Below, piece by piece: positions 12,341 through 21,591 of a stretch of DNA of 64,000 nucleotides. A model generated the notes under the pieces. The model did no database searches. It was not told where the DNA came from and saw nothing but the letters and a program-made list of their open reading frames with translations. This stretch comes from Zeugodacus cucurbitae (lineage: Eukaryota > Arthropoda > Insecta > Diptera > Tephritidae). Every line of letters begins with the position of its first letter. The first letter of the stretch is position 1. The position numbers were made by a program, and so were the translations under genes. Location of the stretch: NCBI RefSeq assembly GCF_028554725.1, contig NC_071668.1:2356001-2420000 (forward strand), in the 5' to 3' direction.

Positions 12341-12551
12341 TATCATCATCATCAGTTCGACTCTAAAATCGGGATAGAGTCGATAAGCTCTCGCCAGTTG
12401 GCTCTGCACTGCGCACGACGGCACTAGTTGGAGAGCTCAAATTTTGCTAGGTCTAACTTGATCCATTCATCACAGTTTAGGTCGTCATTTTCATCGCCGG
12501 CCACCTGGGGGGCACATACATACTGGGTTATACATTATGTGAGTTGGTCAG
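12341..12551 (-). mobile_element. 5'-truncated LINE tail (RTE-like) in the IR copy 1 upstream block
   Basis: Read on the minus strand, the insert encodes the degenerate end of a reverse-transcriptase protein, with DEWIKLDLAKF, a stop, then NWRELIDSIP. It ends in a TGATGATGAT tail, as RTE-like LINEs do. Near-matching flanks (TTCATAAT at 12333-12340, TTTATAAT at 12552-12559) look like a target duplication. The paralogous blocks of copies 2-5 lack the insert, so they act as empty sites. Confidence 0.7.
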
Positions 12552-12749
12552 TTTATAATCCCTCTTGGTTTTTATAAAAAAGTTAAAATAGAATAATTGA
12601 AAATATTGAAAAGCAACTGCTCACTCAATTCAATAAATTAAAAAACCATAAATTTGATTGCGATTCTAACGCAGAGATAGCGCCTGCACTCAGAGTTCCT
12701 TAAAATTACTATTTGGCTATGGTGTTGGGCAATTCAGTTTTCATGTATT

Positions 12750-12827
12750 TCCTTTCATTTCAATTATTCTATTCGAATGAAAAGCATTAAATTCTAACCG
12801 ATAATCGGTGTGCGAAAACTCGAAAGC
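12750..12827 (+). promoter_or_regulatory. conserved start-proximal module, IR copy 1
   Basis: Just upstream of the ATG lie CATTTCAATTATTC, the palindrome ATTCGAAT at 12771-12778 and CGGTGTGCGAAAAC. The same three motifs in the same order precede all five family members. ATTCGAAT is 57 bp from the ATG here, 56 bp in copies 3 and 4, and 45 bp in copies 2 and 5. This may be core promoter plus 5' UTR; no TATA box is evident. Confidence 0.55.
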
Positions 12828-14591
12828 ATGGAGTGGCAGTTAAATTTAATTTTCATTACATTTTTACAACTTACATCAATCAAAAGCTCTGTAACATTGG
12901 TTTTCGAAGGTCATTCGAATTTTGACACTCGTGTGCAAATCATTTTATTGGAAATTCAAGCGGAGAAAGATTATCGAACGATTTTCTTGCAGCGCCGTCA
13001 ACCAACAGACTGTGTGGACCCGAACGTCGTGGAGTATTTCCAAACTCCGACCGTTATTTGGAATGATACTGCATATGGAGATTTGCTCTATGATTATGGA
13101 GAGCATAGCTTAATTGTGCTCTGTTTAGCCACCATTGCTGATGAGAAGATGTTGCAACAGTTGAGCGAAAATCTACGCTTCATGCGCACCACACGCATCT
13201 TAGTGCTGGTCAATGAGAATATGGCTGAAACGGAGGAGTATCAAATTTTGCGATTTTTCGAAATTTGTGCGGAATTGGATTTGATTCATGTGTTGCTCTT
13301 ACATCGAGATACATTTGTCCTAGAGAAGCATCGCAGTTACACAAAGTTTCCCTCCTTCGCGCTGGAAGTACATAATACGAGCCAGAATCTCAAGCGTGAT
13401 GGATGGTTTCCAGATCGTTTAAAAGATCTTTACGGTAAGAATTTAACAGTACTACCGGACCTACATAATTTTGGTGCGTTTATTGAACTGAATGCTGATG
13501 GAATTATTGAAATGTGTGGTAGTATGGTTACGTTTGCAGAAACTTTTGCTGAATATATGAACGCTTCCTTGATTTTTCCTTCCAATTTTACAATTGACGA
13601 TGATCCCGACTACATTACGATTGGCTACGCAGCAGAAGATGGACTTATTGATTTCGGTATTGGGTTTTTACAACTTGTCTATGGTGGACCTTCACATGCA
13701 TTAGACATTTCAAAGATTTCCGTAACTATACCAATAATCGTCGTGCCTCCTATGACGGCACTCTTTTATGCTTTCATCAACAAACACACCCTCCTCCTGG
13801 TTATTTTCCAGACTACCATCTTGAATATTCTACTTTCGAAATGCATCGAACGCGATAATGGAAGGCGTCAATTTAGGGGCATACGGAGTTACCTCGAATT
13901 CATCGGAGACACGGGTGTTCGCAGTATTCTAGGCCAATCGCTGTCCATCTCAAATGGTATATCTTTACTCACGCAGTACATCTACTGGATGTTATTGTTC
14001 GCTGGCATGATCTTTCAAACTTATTTTGCTGCAAATTATTCGCGTCTGGAGACATTTCCTCCGCTGCGGCCCAAGGTCTCTTCTTATGAAGAAGCGGTGG
14101 AAACGGATTTTAAAATTTACACCAGCGATAAGCTATTAACTGATCATCTCAAATATAGCCAAGTGTTTATTGAAGATCGTTTTCATTTTCACAAATCCCT
14201 TGACATGAACAGTGATATAGGGTCTGTTATTGATCGCTCTATGTGGGAAATGATGAATTCTTATCAATCGACATCACTGTTCAATGAAAACATGGCAATT
14301 AGTGATCTGATAATGCTGACACTGCGAGTACCGGGAGATTCTATTTTCAAGCAATCATTAGATGATTTCGTGGAAATAATAGTACAAAGTGGTTTATACA
14401 AATATTGGAAGCGTAATCCATGTCCCGGGAAGTTTGTGAAGTACAACAACATTTCATACGATAATCAATACAAAACGCGTCGGCAACTCACAGTCGTAGA
14501 TCTTCATGGCGTTTGGTTAATGTACTGCGGGGCAATTGCAATCTGCATTTTTGTATTCTTTTGCGAAGTGGTCCTGAAGCTTATAAAATAA
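12828..14591 (+). CDS. ionotropic receptor, cluster copy 1 (587 aa, intronless)
   Basis: This is probably a divergent insect ionotropic receptor, a ligand-gated cation channel subunit of chemosensory neurons derived from ionotropic glutamate receptors. Residues 1-20 look like a signal peptide. An extracellular N-terminal region and S1 lobe follow; DGIIEMCG lies near residues 224-231. A hydrophobic pre-M1 stretch begins at residue 301, M1 is about 321-337, the pore region about 360-378, M2 about 384-403 ending AANYS (the counterpart of the iGluR SYTANLA motif), S2 follows, and the last membrane segment is 563-583. Asn-linked sites include NLT, NAS and NFT. ATG 12828 is chosen because it aligns with the starts of the paralogues; the frame upstream to 12810 opens only with GTG. 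There are no introns. The exact IR subfamily (IR20a/52/94-like is my best guess) and any co-receptor are inference. Confidence 0.88.
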   Translation: MEWQLNLIFITFLQLTSIKSSVTLVFEGHSNFDTRVQIILLEIQAEKDYRTIFLQRRQPTDCVDPNVVEYFQTPTVIWNDTAYGDLLYDYGEHSLIVLCLATIADEKMLQQLSENLRFMRTTRILVLVNENMAETEEYQILRFFEICAELDLIHVLLLHRDTFVLEKHRSYTKFPSFALEVHNTSQNLKRDGWFPDRLKDLYGKNLTVLPDLHNFGAFIELNADGIIEMCGSMVTFAETFAEYMNASLIFPSNFTIDDDPDYITIGYAAEDGLIDFGIGFLQLVYGGPSHALDISKISVTIPIIVVPPMTALFYAFINKHTLLLVIFQTTILNILLSKCIERDNGRRQFRGIRSYLEFIGDTGVRSILGQSLSISNGISLLTQYIYWMLLFAGMIFQTYFAANYSRLETFPPLRPKVSSYEEAVETDFKIYTSDKLLTDHLKYSQVFIEDRFHFHKSLDMNSDIGSVIDRSMWEMMNSYQSTSLFNENMAISDLIMLTLRVPGDSIFKQSLDDFVEIIVQSGLYKYWKRNPCPGKFVKYNNISYDNQYKTRRQLTVVDLHGVWLMYCGAIAICIFVFFCEVVLKLIK

Positions 14592-14880
14592 TACCTAGCG
14601 AACTGGTCAATAGAACTCCAATTCAGAAAAAATATTAAAAATTAATTAAAACACATTTTTTCGAATACTTCTAATGTTTTATATAAGTACTACTAAGTTC
14701 TTTGAATGTGGTGAATTGAAGACAGCTGTTACTACGCCTTCCTTTCGTACACGACCTCATTTACTAATGTATTTTCCCATTCCAAAACAGAGGACGAATA
14801 AAACCATTACTATATTCCCAACTATAATTCTAGGTTTCGATCACATATATATGCATATATCTATATTTTTGTAAAATTTG
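14592..14880. other. 3' flank of IR copy 1
   Basis: Non-coding. AATAAA at about 14798 could be a polyadenylation signal, though it lies some 200 bp past the stop. The conserved 3' motif seen after copies 2-4 (AGTTATCGAGTTGAATTCGA-like) is not visible here. Confidence 0.4.
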
Positions 14881-15404
14881 TGCATTAAGCATCGCCGTTA
14901 AAATTTATTTTAGATTTAATACCATTAAGTATATTAACAGCAAACGTAATCTTCCAGTGGCGCCGACATATGACCAAAGAAAAGGATACTTTTTTGGCAT
15001 TGCATAACATTTAAACGACCCAAAAGAACGTATAGTCATGCTCCACAATATCTCGTTTGGAAAAAAAAAAACTTAAAAATACCATGTTTCCTTTGATCAC
15101 ACTACTTGACTATATTATAAGGAAACTTAATCACAATACGCCTGGTTATTTTTCTAGAACTGTAGATCCCTCCCGTAGAAATGGTCATATTTTTTATGAA
15201 GAGTTAAACTCGAGTTGATTGAAAATATTGGAGAGCAATTGAGCACTTAATTCAGTGATTTAGAGACCAATAAATATGATTACGATTAAAGTGCAAGGAT
15301 TTTGCCTGGTAAGTGCACTCAGAGTTTCCGGGAAAATAAAGTAGAAAAGCTCATTTGTGTATAGTTTGGAAATTAGTATCTGGCTGTGGCGTCGAGTATT
15401 ATAT
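14881..15404 (+). repeat. upstream block of IR copy 2
   Basis: Homologous to the block before copy 1, with the core AAATTTATTTTAGATTTAAT and ACCATTAAGTATATTAACAG. This is an uninterrupted empty site for the MITE found in the copy 3 block. It continues with AGATCCCTCCCGTAGAAA (shared with copy 5) and AGTGCACTCAGAGTTTCC. Confidence 0.65.
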
Positions 15405-15482
15405 ATTCCAAATATTTCTTCTCATTTCAATAATAAAATTCGAATCGAAAACACAAAACTCGGTGTGTAAAAGCTCAAAAGA
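15405..15482 (+). promoter_or_regulatory. conserved start-proximal module, IR copy 2
   Basis: It contains CATTTCAATAATAAAATTCG, with ATTCGAAT at 15438-15445 (45 bp before the ATG), then CTCGGTGTG. It is nearly identical to the module of copy 5, which supports a 2+5 subgroup. Confidence 0.55.
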
Positions 15483-17246
15483 ATGCGGTGGCAGATAAGT
15501 TTCATTTTTATTTTCGTTTTACTATACACTTTAACCAATACCTCTGCAACCCTGGCTATAGAAGATCGCTCAGACTTTGGCAATCGAATGCAAACCATTT
15601 TACTGGAAATTCAAGCGGAGAAGAATTATCGAACGATTTTCTTCCAGTGCCGTCAACCAACAGACTGCGTGGACCCGAACATAATGGTGTATTTCCAAAC
15701 ACCGACTGTGATTTGGAATGAGACTGCATATGGAGATTTGCTCTATGATTACGGAGAACATCTTTTGGTTGTACTGTGTTTGACCACCATTGATGATGAG
15801 GAGATGTTGCAACAGTTGAGCGAAAATCTACGCTTCATGCGCACCACACGCATCTTAGTGCTTGTTAATGAGGATTTGGCTGAGACGGAAGAGTATGAAA
15901 TTTCGCGATTTTTCGAAATGTGTGCGGATTTGGATTTGATTCATGTGGTAGTCTTACATCAAGATACATTTGTTCTAGAGCGACACCACAGTTACACAAA
16001 GTTTCCCTCCTTCGCGCTGGAAGTTTACAATACGGGCCAAAATCTTGAGCGTGAGGGATGGTTTACAGATCGCTTAAAAGATCTTTTTGGGAAGAATTTA
16101 ACGGTACTGCCGGATCTTCACACTTTTAGCGTGTTTCTAGAGCTGAATCCTGATGGAATTATTGAAATGTGTGGAGGTCTGGCAAAGTTTGCTCAAACGT
16201 TTGCTGAATACTTGAATGCTTCCTTGATTTTTCCCTCCAATTTTACAATTGACGATGATCCCGACTATATTACGATTGGCAACGCCGTTGAGCAAGGACT
16301 TATTGATTTCGGAATTGGCTTTCTGACAATTATGTACGGTGGGTCTTCGCATATACTAGATATTTCAAAGATATCTGTTGCCATACCAATAATCGTCGTG
16401 CCTCCTATGACGGCACTCTTTTATGCTTTCATCAACAAACACACCCTCCTTCTGGTTATTTTCCAGACTACGACCCTAAATATTTTGTTATCGAAATGTA
16501 TCGAACGCGATAATGGAAGGCGTCAATTTAGGGGCATACGGAGTTACCTCGAATTCATCGGAGACACGGGTGTTCGTAGTATTCTAGGACAATCGCTGTC
16601 CATCTCAAATGGTATATCTTTACTCACGCAGTACATCTACTGGATGTTATTGTTCGCTGGCATGATATTTCAAACTTATTTTGCTGCAAATTATTCGCGT
16701 CTGGAGACATTTCCTCCGCTGCGGCCCAAGGTCTCTTCTTATGAAGAAGCCGTGGAAACGGGTTTTAAAATTTACACCATCGATAGATATTTAACTGAGA
16801 ATCTTACATATAGCCAAGTTTTTATTGAGGATCGCTCACTGTATCACAAGCCCCATGACTTGAACAGTGATAAGGGATATGTAGTAGATCGCGCTATTTG
16901 GGAGATGATATATGCCGACCAATCGGTGTCAAAGGTCAACGACAATATGGATATTAGTGATTTGGAAATGCTGACAATTCTTTTACCAAAATATTCTAAT
17001 TTCAAGAAACCGTTAGATGATTTCGTGGAAATTATCGTGCAAAGTGGTTTATACAAATATTGGAAGCGAAATCCATGTGTCGGGAAATCTGTGAAGTACA
17101 ACAACATTTCATACGATGATCCGTACAAAACGCGACGGCAACTCAGAGTCGGAGATCTGCAAGGCGTTTGGTTTATGTACTGCGGGGCAATTGCAATCTG
17201 TATTTTTGTATTCTTTTGCGAAGTGGTCGTGAAGCTTTTGAAATAA
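15483..17246 (+). CDS. ionotropic receptor, cluster copy 2 (587 aa, intronless)
   Basis: Same architecture and length as copy 1, with no gaps needed to align the membrane segments; the pre-M1 block again starts at residue 301. The signal peptide differs (SFIFIFVLLYTL core) and is closer to copy 5. The pore/M2 region has many synonymous differences from copies 1 and 3, for example around 16470-16500. S2 carries the YHKPHDLNSDKGYVVDRAIW type also found in copy 3. One cysteine replaces an Arg in the first lobe (FQCRQPTDC versus LQRRQPTDC). The frame is intact from ATG to TAA. It is presumably a chemosensory channel subunit; ligand and partner are unknown. Confidence 0.88.
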   Translation: MRWQISFIFIFVLLYTLTNTSATLAIEDRSDFGNRMQTILLEIQAEKNYRTIFFQCRQPTDCVDPNIMVYFQTPTVIWNETAYGDLLYDYGEHLLVVLCLTTIDDEEMLQQLSENLRFMRTTRILVLVNEDLAETEEYEISRFFEMCADLDLIHVVVLHQDTFVLERHHSYTKFPSFALEVYNTGQNLEREGWFTDRLKDLFGKNLTVLPDLHTFSVFLELNPDGIIEMCGGLAKFAQTFAEYLNASLIFPSNFTIDDDPDYITIGNAVEQGLIDFGIGFLTIMYGGSSHILDISKISVAIPIIVVPPMTALFYAFINKHTLLLVIFQTTTLNILLSKCIERDNGRRQFRGIRSYLEFIGDTGVRSILGQSLSISNGISLLTQYIYWMLLFAGMIFQTYFAANYSRLETFPPLRPKVSSYEEAVETGFKIYTIDRYLTENLTYSQVFIEDRSLYHKPHDLNSDKGYVVDRAIWEMIYADQSVSKVNDNMDISDLEMLTILLPKYSNFKKPLDDFVEIIVQSGLYKYWKRNPCVGKSVKYNNISYDDPYKTRRQLRVGDLQGVWFMYCGAIAICIFVFFCEVVVKLLK

Positions 17247-18090
17247 TTTATGGAGCACTATTGAAATTTGTAAAATGCAGTTAGAAAAGTAATAACAGAG
17301 TTATCGAGTTGAATTCGAGACGCATTCTCTCAGTATAATCGCAATCTTTATTGTATAAAGTTTTTTTAAATATGTTTGATTAGTGTCATCCTTGAGAATG
17401 GGTTAAAGGCAAAATTACAATACAAATATATATTTATACTCTCACAACATGTTCCACAGAGTTTTCTTCACATAACGGTAGTTTGGAACACCGAAAACTT
17501 AACGATTTGTATATCTTGAAGATATCTTGATAATAATATCGCGTTATCGTGTTCCTAGATATCATGAGAAGATTAAAATTTCAGATAAACGAAATCAGAC
17601 CAGTGCCACACCCAGAAAATGCCGTTAATCATATACATACATGGCTATGAGGTGCGGTATCTAAGTCACAAATAAAAATATAAACACAGCATATTTCTGT
17701 GAATGTGGGTGTGGCCCATCGCCATATAACTCTAAAATACTGAAAGTACTTTAAATCGCTAACTTAAGGCATTAATTGTAGAACAAAGATGGAACAGAAA
17801 AGCTCCACGCAAATCAATGGGCAGTGGAAAATGGGCTTCCCCCGTCCACTTTTGAGCCAAAAACTTTCATCAAAACTGTGTAGAAAATATTTCTCTGATA
17901 TTTTAAAATTACAGTCTGGACAATGGGACGAAAATATCGGTAAATCTCTTTGATATCCTACAGCAATTCGTTCTCTCTGATGTAATAATGTGACTATGTG
18001 CCAAGAATGGATGAAATCGGGTAATTACTAACAAAATTAAAAAATTACAATACTTGGAAATGTTTCCACTCCTTTGAGCCTGGCAAATTG
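17247..18090. repeat. 3' flank of IR copy 2 with a dispersed-repeat remnant
   Basis: The motif AGTTATCGAGTTGAATTCGA at about 17300 recurs after copies 3 (20729) and 4 (22612). From about 17405 to 18040 the sequence resembles a dispersed repeat seen at 57997-59170: TTCACATAACGGTAGTTTGG here corresponds to the reverse of the far end there, and GATGAAATCGGGTAA occurs near the end. It carries no gene. Confidence 0.5.
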
Positions 18091-18835
18091 TGCATTGTCA
18101 TTAAATTTAATTCTAGATTTAGTGCCAATAAATATACTGTGTGTTCAAAAAATAACGGGAATTTTAAAATTATTATATTGATATAAATGCCTCTGAAGTA
18201 CGATACAATTATTATTACTTTGCCTATAACAACCGCTAAGGTTGGACTTTTTTCAATGAGCTTGGCGATTTTGGTTTGTTAAAAGCTCCCACATCGTTGC
18301 TTTTTCGTGAATCGCCTCCATATTTGATGGCATCAAAATTAATGCCTACGAAATAACAATGTTTTGTTTTTTAATTAAAATTCCCGTTATTCTTTTAACA
18401 CACCTCGTATTAGCAGTTAACGGAATCTTCTAGAGACGCCGGTACTCGTATATGCTAAAGGAAAGGGACCTTTCTAGCATTTTGAAAAATACCAATCTAT
18501 TTTAAGAATAAAGTTTCAGAACTCCTTTGACCTTAAACATTGAATTGAACGTGAAAGAACCTATACAATGAATAGCATTATTTTATTAGGAAACTTTCGA
18601 AGATCCTTAAAGCTTCCATTCCACTGTAGAGTTAATAATCCCTTCCCCTATTTGTGAATAGTTCATTCGAATTTAGTTAAAATATTGGAAGGAACTTGCG
18701 CACTTAATTCAATTAAATAAAAAATCATATATTTTATTGCGATTCTAACGCAGCGATAGCGTGTGGTAGGTGCACTTAGAAATCATTGAAATTAGTATCA
18801 GACTGTACAAGTAGTGTCCGGTATTTTAGTTTTCT
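18091..18835 (+). repeat. upstream block of IR copy 3, split by a MITE
   Basis: The block core (TAGATTTAGTGCCAATAAAT) is cut at a TA by the MITE at 18137-18407 and resumes as TTAGCAGTTAACGGAATCTT. The stretch from about 18784 onward is nearly identical to that before copy 4. Confidence 0.7.
18137..18407. mobile_element. mariner-derived MITE, 271 bp (copy 2), in an IR upstream block
   Basis: It is flanked by TA (18135-18136 and 18408-18409). The left end reads CTGTGTGTTCAAAAAATAAC and the right end AACACACCTCG, an imperfect inverted pair of the 35185 mariner type. The copy 1, 2 and 5 blocks carry the uninterrupted target AAGTATATTAAC-like, with a single TA. A remnant of the left end is also present at the same place before copy 4. 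Confidence 0.87.
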
Positions 18836-18913
18836 ATTATTTCATTTCAATAATTCTATTCGAATGAAAAACATTAAACTCTACTGACAGTCGGTGTGTG
18901 AAAACTTGAAAGT
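18836..18913 (+). promoter_or_regulatory. conserved start-proximal module, IR copy 3
   Basis: It has ATTCGAAT at 18858-18865, 56 bp before the ATG, followed by ACAGTCGGTGTGTGAAAACT. It is virtually identical to the module of copy 4. Confidence 0.55.
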
Positions 18914-20677
18914 ATGCGGTGGAAGTTAAATTTAATTTTCATTACATTTTTACAACTTACATCAATCAAAAGCACTGCAACAATGGTTTTCGAAGGTCGT
19001 TCGGAATTTGGCAATCGTGTGCAAAGCATTTTACTGGAAATTCAAGCGGAGAAAGATTATCGAACGATTTTCTTGCAGCGCCGTCAACCAACAGACTGTG
19101 TGGACCCAAACCTCGTGGAGTATTTCCAAACCCCGACCGTTATATGGAATGAGACTGCATATGGAGATTTGCTGTATGATTACGGTGAGCATATTCTAGT
19201 TGTGCTCTGTTTGACCACAGTTGATGATGAGGAGATGCTGCAACATTTGGGCGAAGACCTACGCTTCATGCGCACCACACGCATCATAGCGCTTGTCAAT
19301 GAGGATTTGGCTGAGACGAAAGAGTATGAAATTTCGCAATTTTTCGAAATTTGTGCAGAATTGGATTTGATTCATGTGTTGCTCTTACATCGAAATACAT
19401 TTGTTCAAAAGCGACACCACAGTTACACAAAGTTTCCCTCCTTCGCGCTGGAAGTACATAATACGAGCCAGAATCTTGAGCGGGGTGGATGGTTTTCAGA
19501 TCGCTTAAAAGATCTTTATGGGAAGAATTTAACGGTACTGCCGGATCTTCACACTTTTAGCGTGTTTCTAGAGCTGAATCCTGATGGAATTATTGAAATG
19601 TGTGGTGGTCTGGCAAAGTTTGCTCAAACGTTTGCTGAATACTTGAATGCTTCCTTGATTTTTCCCTCCAATTTTACAATTGACGATGATCCCGACTATA
19701 TTACGATTGGCAACGCCGTAGAAGAAGGACTTATTGATTTCGGAATTTGCTTTCTGACACTTATGTACGGTGGGTCTTCTCATGTACTAGATATTTCAAA
19801 GATATCTGTTGCCATACCAATAATCGTCGTGCCACCTATGACGGCACTCTTCTATGCTTTCATCAACAAACACACCCTCCTCCTGGTTATTTTCCAGACT
19901 ACCATCTTGAATATTCTACTTTCGAAATGCATCGAACGCGATAATGGAAGGCGTCAATTTAGGGGCATACGGAGTTACCTCGAATTCATCGGAGACACGG
20001 GTGTTCGCAGTATTCTAGGCCAATCGCTGTCCATCTCAAATGGTATATCTTTACTCACGCAGTACATCTACTGGATGTTATTGTTCGCTGGCATGATCTT
20101 TCAAACTTATTTTGCTGCAAATTATTCGCGTCTGGAGACATTTCCTCCGCTGCGGCCCAAGGTCTCTTCTTATGAAGAAGCCGTGGAAACAAATTTTAAA
20201 ATTTACACTATGGATAAGCTATTAACAGATCATTTGAAATATAGCCAAGTTTTTATTGAGGATCGCTCACTGTATCACAAGCCCCGTGACTTGAACAGTG
20301 GCAAGGGATATGTAGTAGATCGCGCTATTTGGGATATGATATATGCCGACCAATCGGTGTCAAAGGTTAACGACAATATGGATATTACTGATTTAGAAAT
20401 GCTGTCAATTTTTTTACCAAAATATTCTAATTTCAAGCAACCGTTAGACGATTTCGTGGAAATTATAGTGCAAAGTGGTTTATACAAATATTGGAAGCGA
20501 AATCCATGTGTCGGAAAATCTGTGAGGTACAACAACATTTCATACGAGGATCCGTACAAAACGCGACGGCAACTCAGCGTCGCAGATCTGCAAGGCGTTT
20601 GGCTAATGTACGCTGGTGCAATTGCAATCTGTATTTTTGTATTCATTTGCGAAATGGTCGTGAAACTTATCAACTAA
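18914..20677 (+). CDS. ionotropic receptor, cluster copy 3 (587 aa, intronless, mosaic)
   Basis: Intact receptor of the same length and layout as copy 1. Its parts have different closest relatives in the window. The signal peptide and N-terminal lobe follow copy 1 (LNLIFITFLQLTSIKS). The S1 end (HTFSVFLELNPDGIIEMCGG) and most of S2 (YVVDRAIW) follow copy 2. The pore/M2 DNA is almost identical to copy 1, and the last membrane segment (WLMYAGAIAICIF) resembles copy 5. This suggests repeated gene conversion or unequal exchange. One glycine of the FGIGFL stretch is Cys (FGICFL). Function is inferred as a chemosensory cation-channel subunit. Confidence 0.88.
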   Translation: MRWKLNLIFITFLQLTSIKSTATMVFEGRSEFGNRVQSILLEIQAEKDYRTIFLQRRQPTDCVDPNLVEYFQTPTVIWNETAYGDLLYDYGEHILVVLCLTTVDDEEMLQHLGEDLRFMRTTRIIALVNEDLAETKEYEISQFFEICAELDLIHVLLLHRNTFVQKRHHSYTKFPSFALEVHNTSQNLERGGWFSDRLKDLYGKNLTVLPDLHTFSVFLELNPDGIIEMCGGLAKFAQTFAEYLNASLIFPSNFTIDDDPDYITIGNAVEEGLIDFGICFLTLMYGGSSHVLDISKISVAIPIIVVPPMTALFYAFINKHTLLLVIFQTTILNILLSKCIERDNGRRQFRGIRSYLEFIGDTGVRSILGQSLSISNGISLLTQYIYWMLLFAGMIFQTYFAANYSRLETFPPLRPKVSSYEEAVETNFKIYTMDKLLTDHLKYSQVFIEDRSLYHKPRDLNSGKGYVVDRAIWDMIYADQSVSKVNDNMDITDLEMLSIFLPKYSNFKQPLDDFVEIIVQSGLYKYWKRNPCVGKSVRYNNISYEDPYKTRRQLSVADLQGVWLMYAGAIAICIFVFICEMVVKLIN

Positions 20678-21184
20678 TTTATGATGTATTATCAAAGTGG
20701 TAAAATTTAGATAAAAAGACGTAACAAAGTTATCGAGTTGAGTTCGAGATGCATGCTCTCTTGGCATAATTGCTATCATCAATGCTACCCAGTTTTTTTA
20801 TACATTTTAGACCAGTCTCATGACTGTGAACGAGTTAAAAGACAAATTTCTATCTAAAATGGCTATACAAATATATATATACTCTTGTAACATGTTCCAT
20901 AAAGTTCTGCTCATATAAGACCTAAAAAGGCCAAAGACCTGAAACTTAACGAGCTTTATATATCGCAATAAACACTATTACGGCTGAATTGCGGATATCT
21001 GACCGTCTGACCTCTAATACTGTCAATAAATACTTTTGTTATTCTAGTGGTCTTTATTTATCATTCTGTTTATAGTTATGTGAGAATAAAGCCCATAATA
21101 TTAGTTAATACGGTATCAAATTTGATTGGGTTTCGTCGACTTACCAATGCTTGAAAATTTTTCCACTCCTTTGAACCTGTCAAA
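20678..21184. other. 3' flank of IR copy 3
   Basis: It carries AGTTATCGAGTTGAGTTCGA at about 20729, and at 20870-20910 a short piece resembling the dispersed repeat after copy 2 (AACATGTTCCATAAAGTTCT). No gene. Confidence 0.45.
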
Positions 21185-21513
21185 CTGTGTAATTTTAGAT
21201 TTAGTGCCATTAAGTAAACGAGGCGTGTTCAAAAAATATCGGGAATATTTATATTATTCCTTTTTAGGAAACTTTCGAAGATCCTTAAAGCTTCCATTCC
21301 ACCGTAGTGTTCATAATCCTTTCAACTGTTTGTGAATAGTTCTCTCAAAATTACGTAAATTATTGAAAAGCACTGGCGCACTTAATTCAATTAATTAAAA
21401 AACCATAAATTTTATTGCGATTCAAGCGCAGAGATAGCGTGTGGTAGGTGCACTTAAAAACCATTGAAATTAGTATCAGACTGTACAAGTAGTGTCCGGT
21501 ATTTTAGTTTTCT
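21185..21513 (+). repeat. upstream block of IR copy 4 with a MITE stub
   Basis: The core GATTTAGTGCCATTAAGTA is followed at about 21218-21250 by GAGGCGTGTTCAAAAAATAT, a solo mariner MITE left end. It then jumps directly to AGGAAACTTTCGAAGATCC, which in copy 3 lies about 190 bp beyond the whole MITE. The arrangement is explained by a deletion after the MITE had inserted in a shared ancestor. Confidence 0.65.
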
Positions 21514-21591
21514 ATTATTTCATTTCAATAATTCTATTCGAATGAAAAACATTAAACTCTACTGACAGTCGGTGTGTGAAAACTCGAAAGT
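21514..21591 (+). promoter_or_regulatory. conserved start-proximal module, IR pseudogene copy 4
   Basis: It has ATTCGAAT at 21536-21543, 56 bp before the ATG. It is preserved although the downstream gene is dead, consistent with a recent loss. Confidence 0.5.

Noticed and set aside
12810..12827. Upstream start for IR copy 1 (593-aa form)
   Set aside because: The first codon would be GTG, and all paralogues start at the position aligned with ATG 12828.
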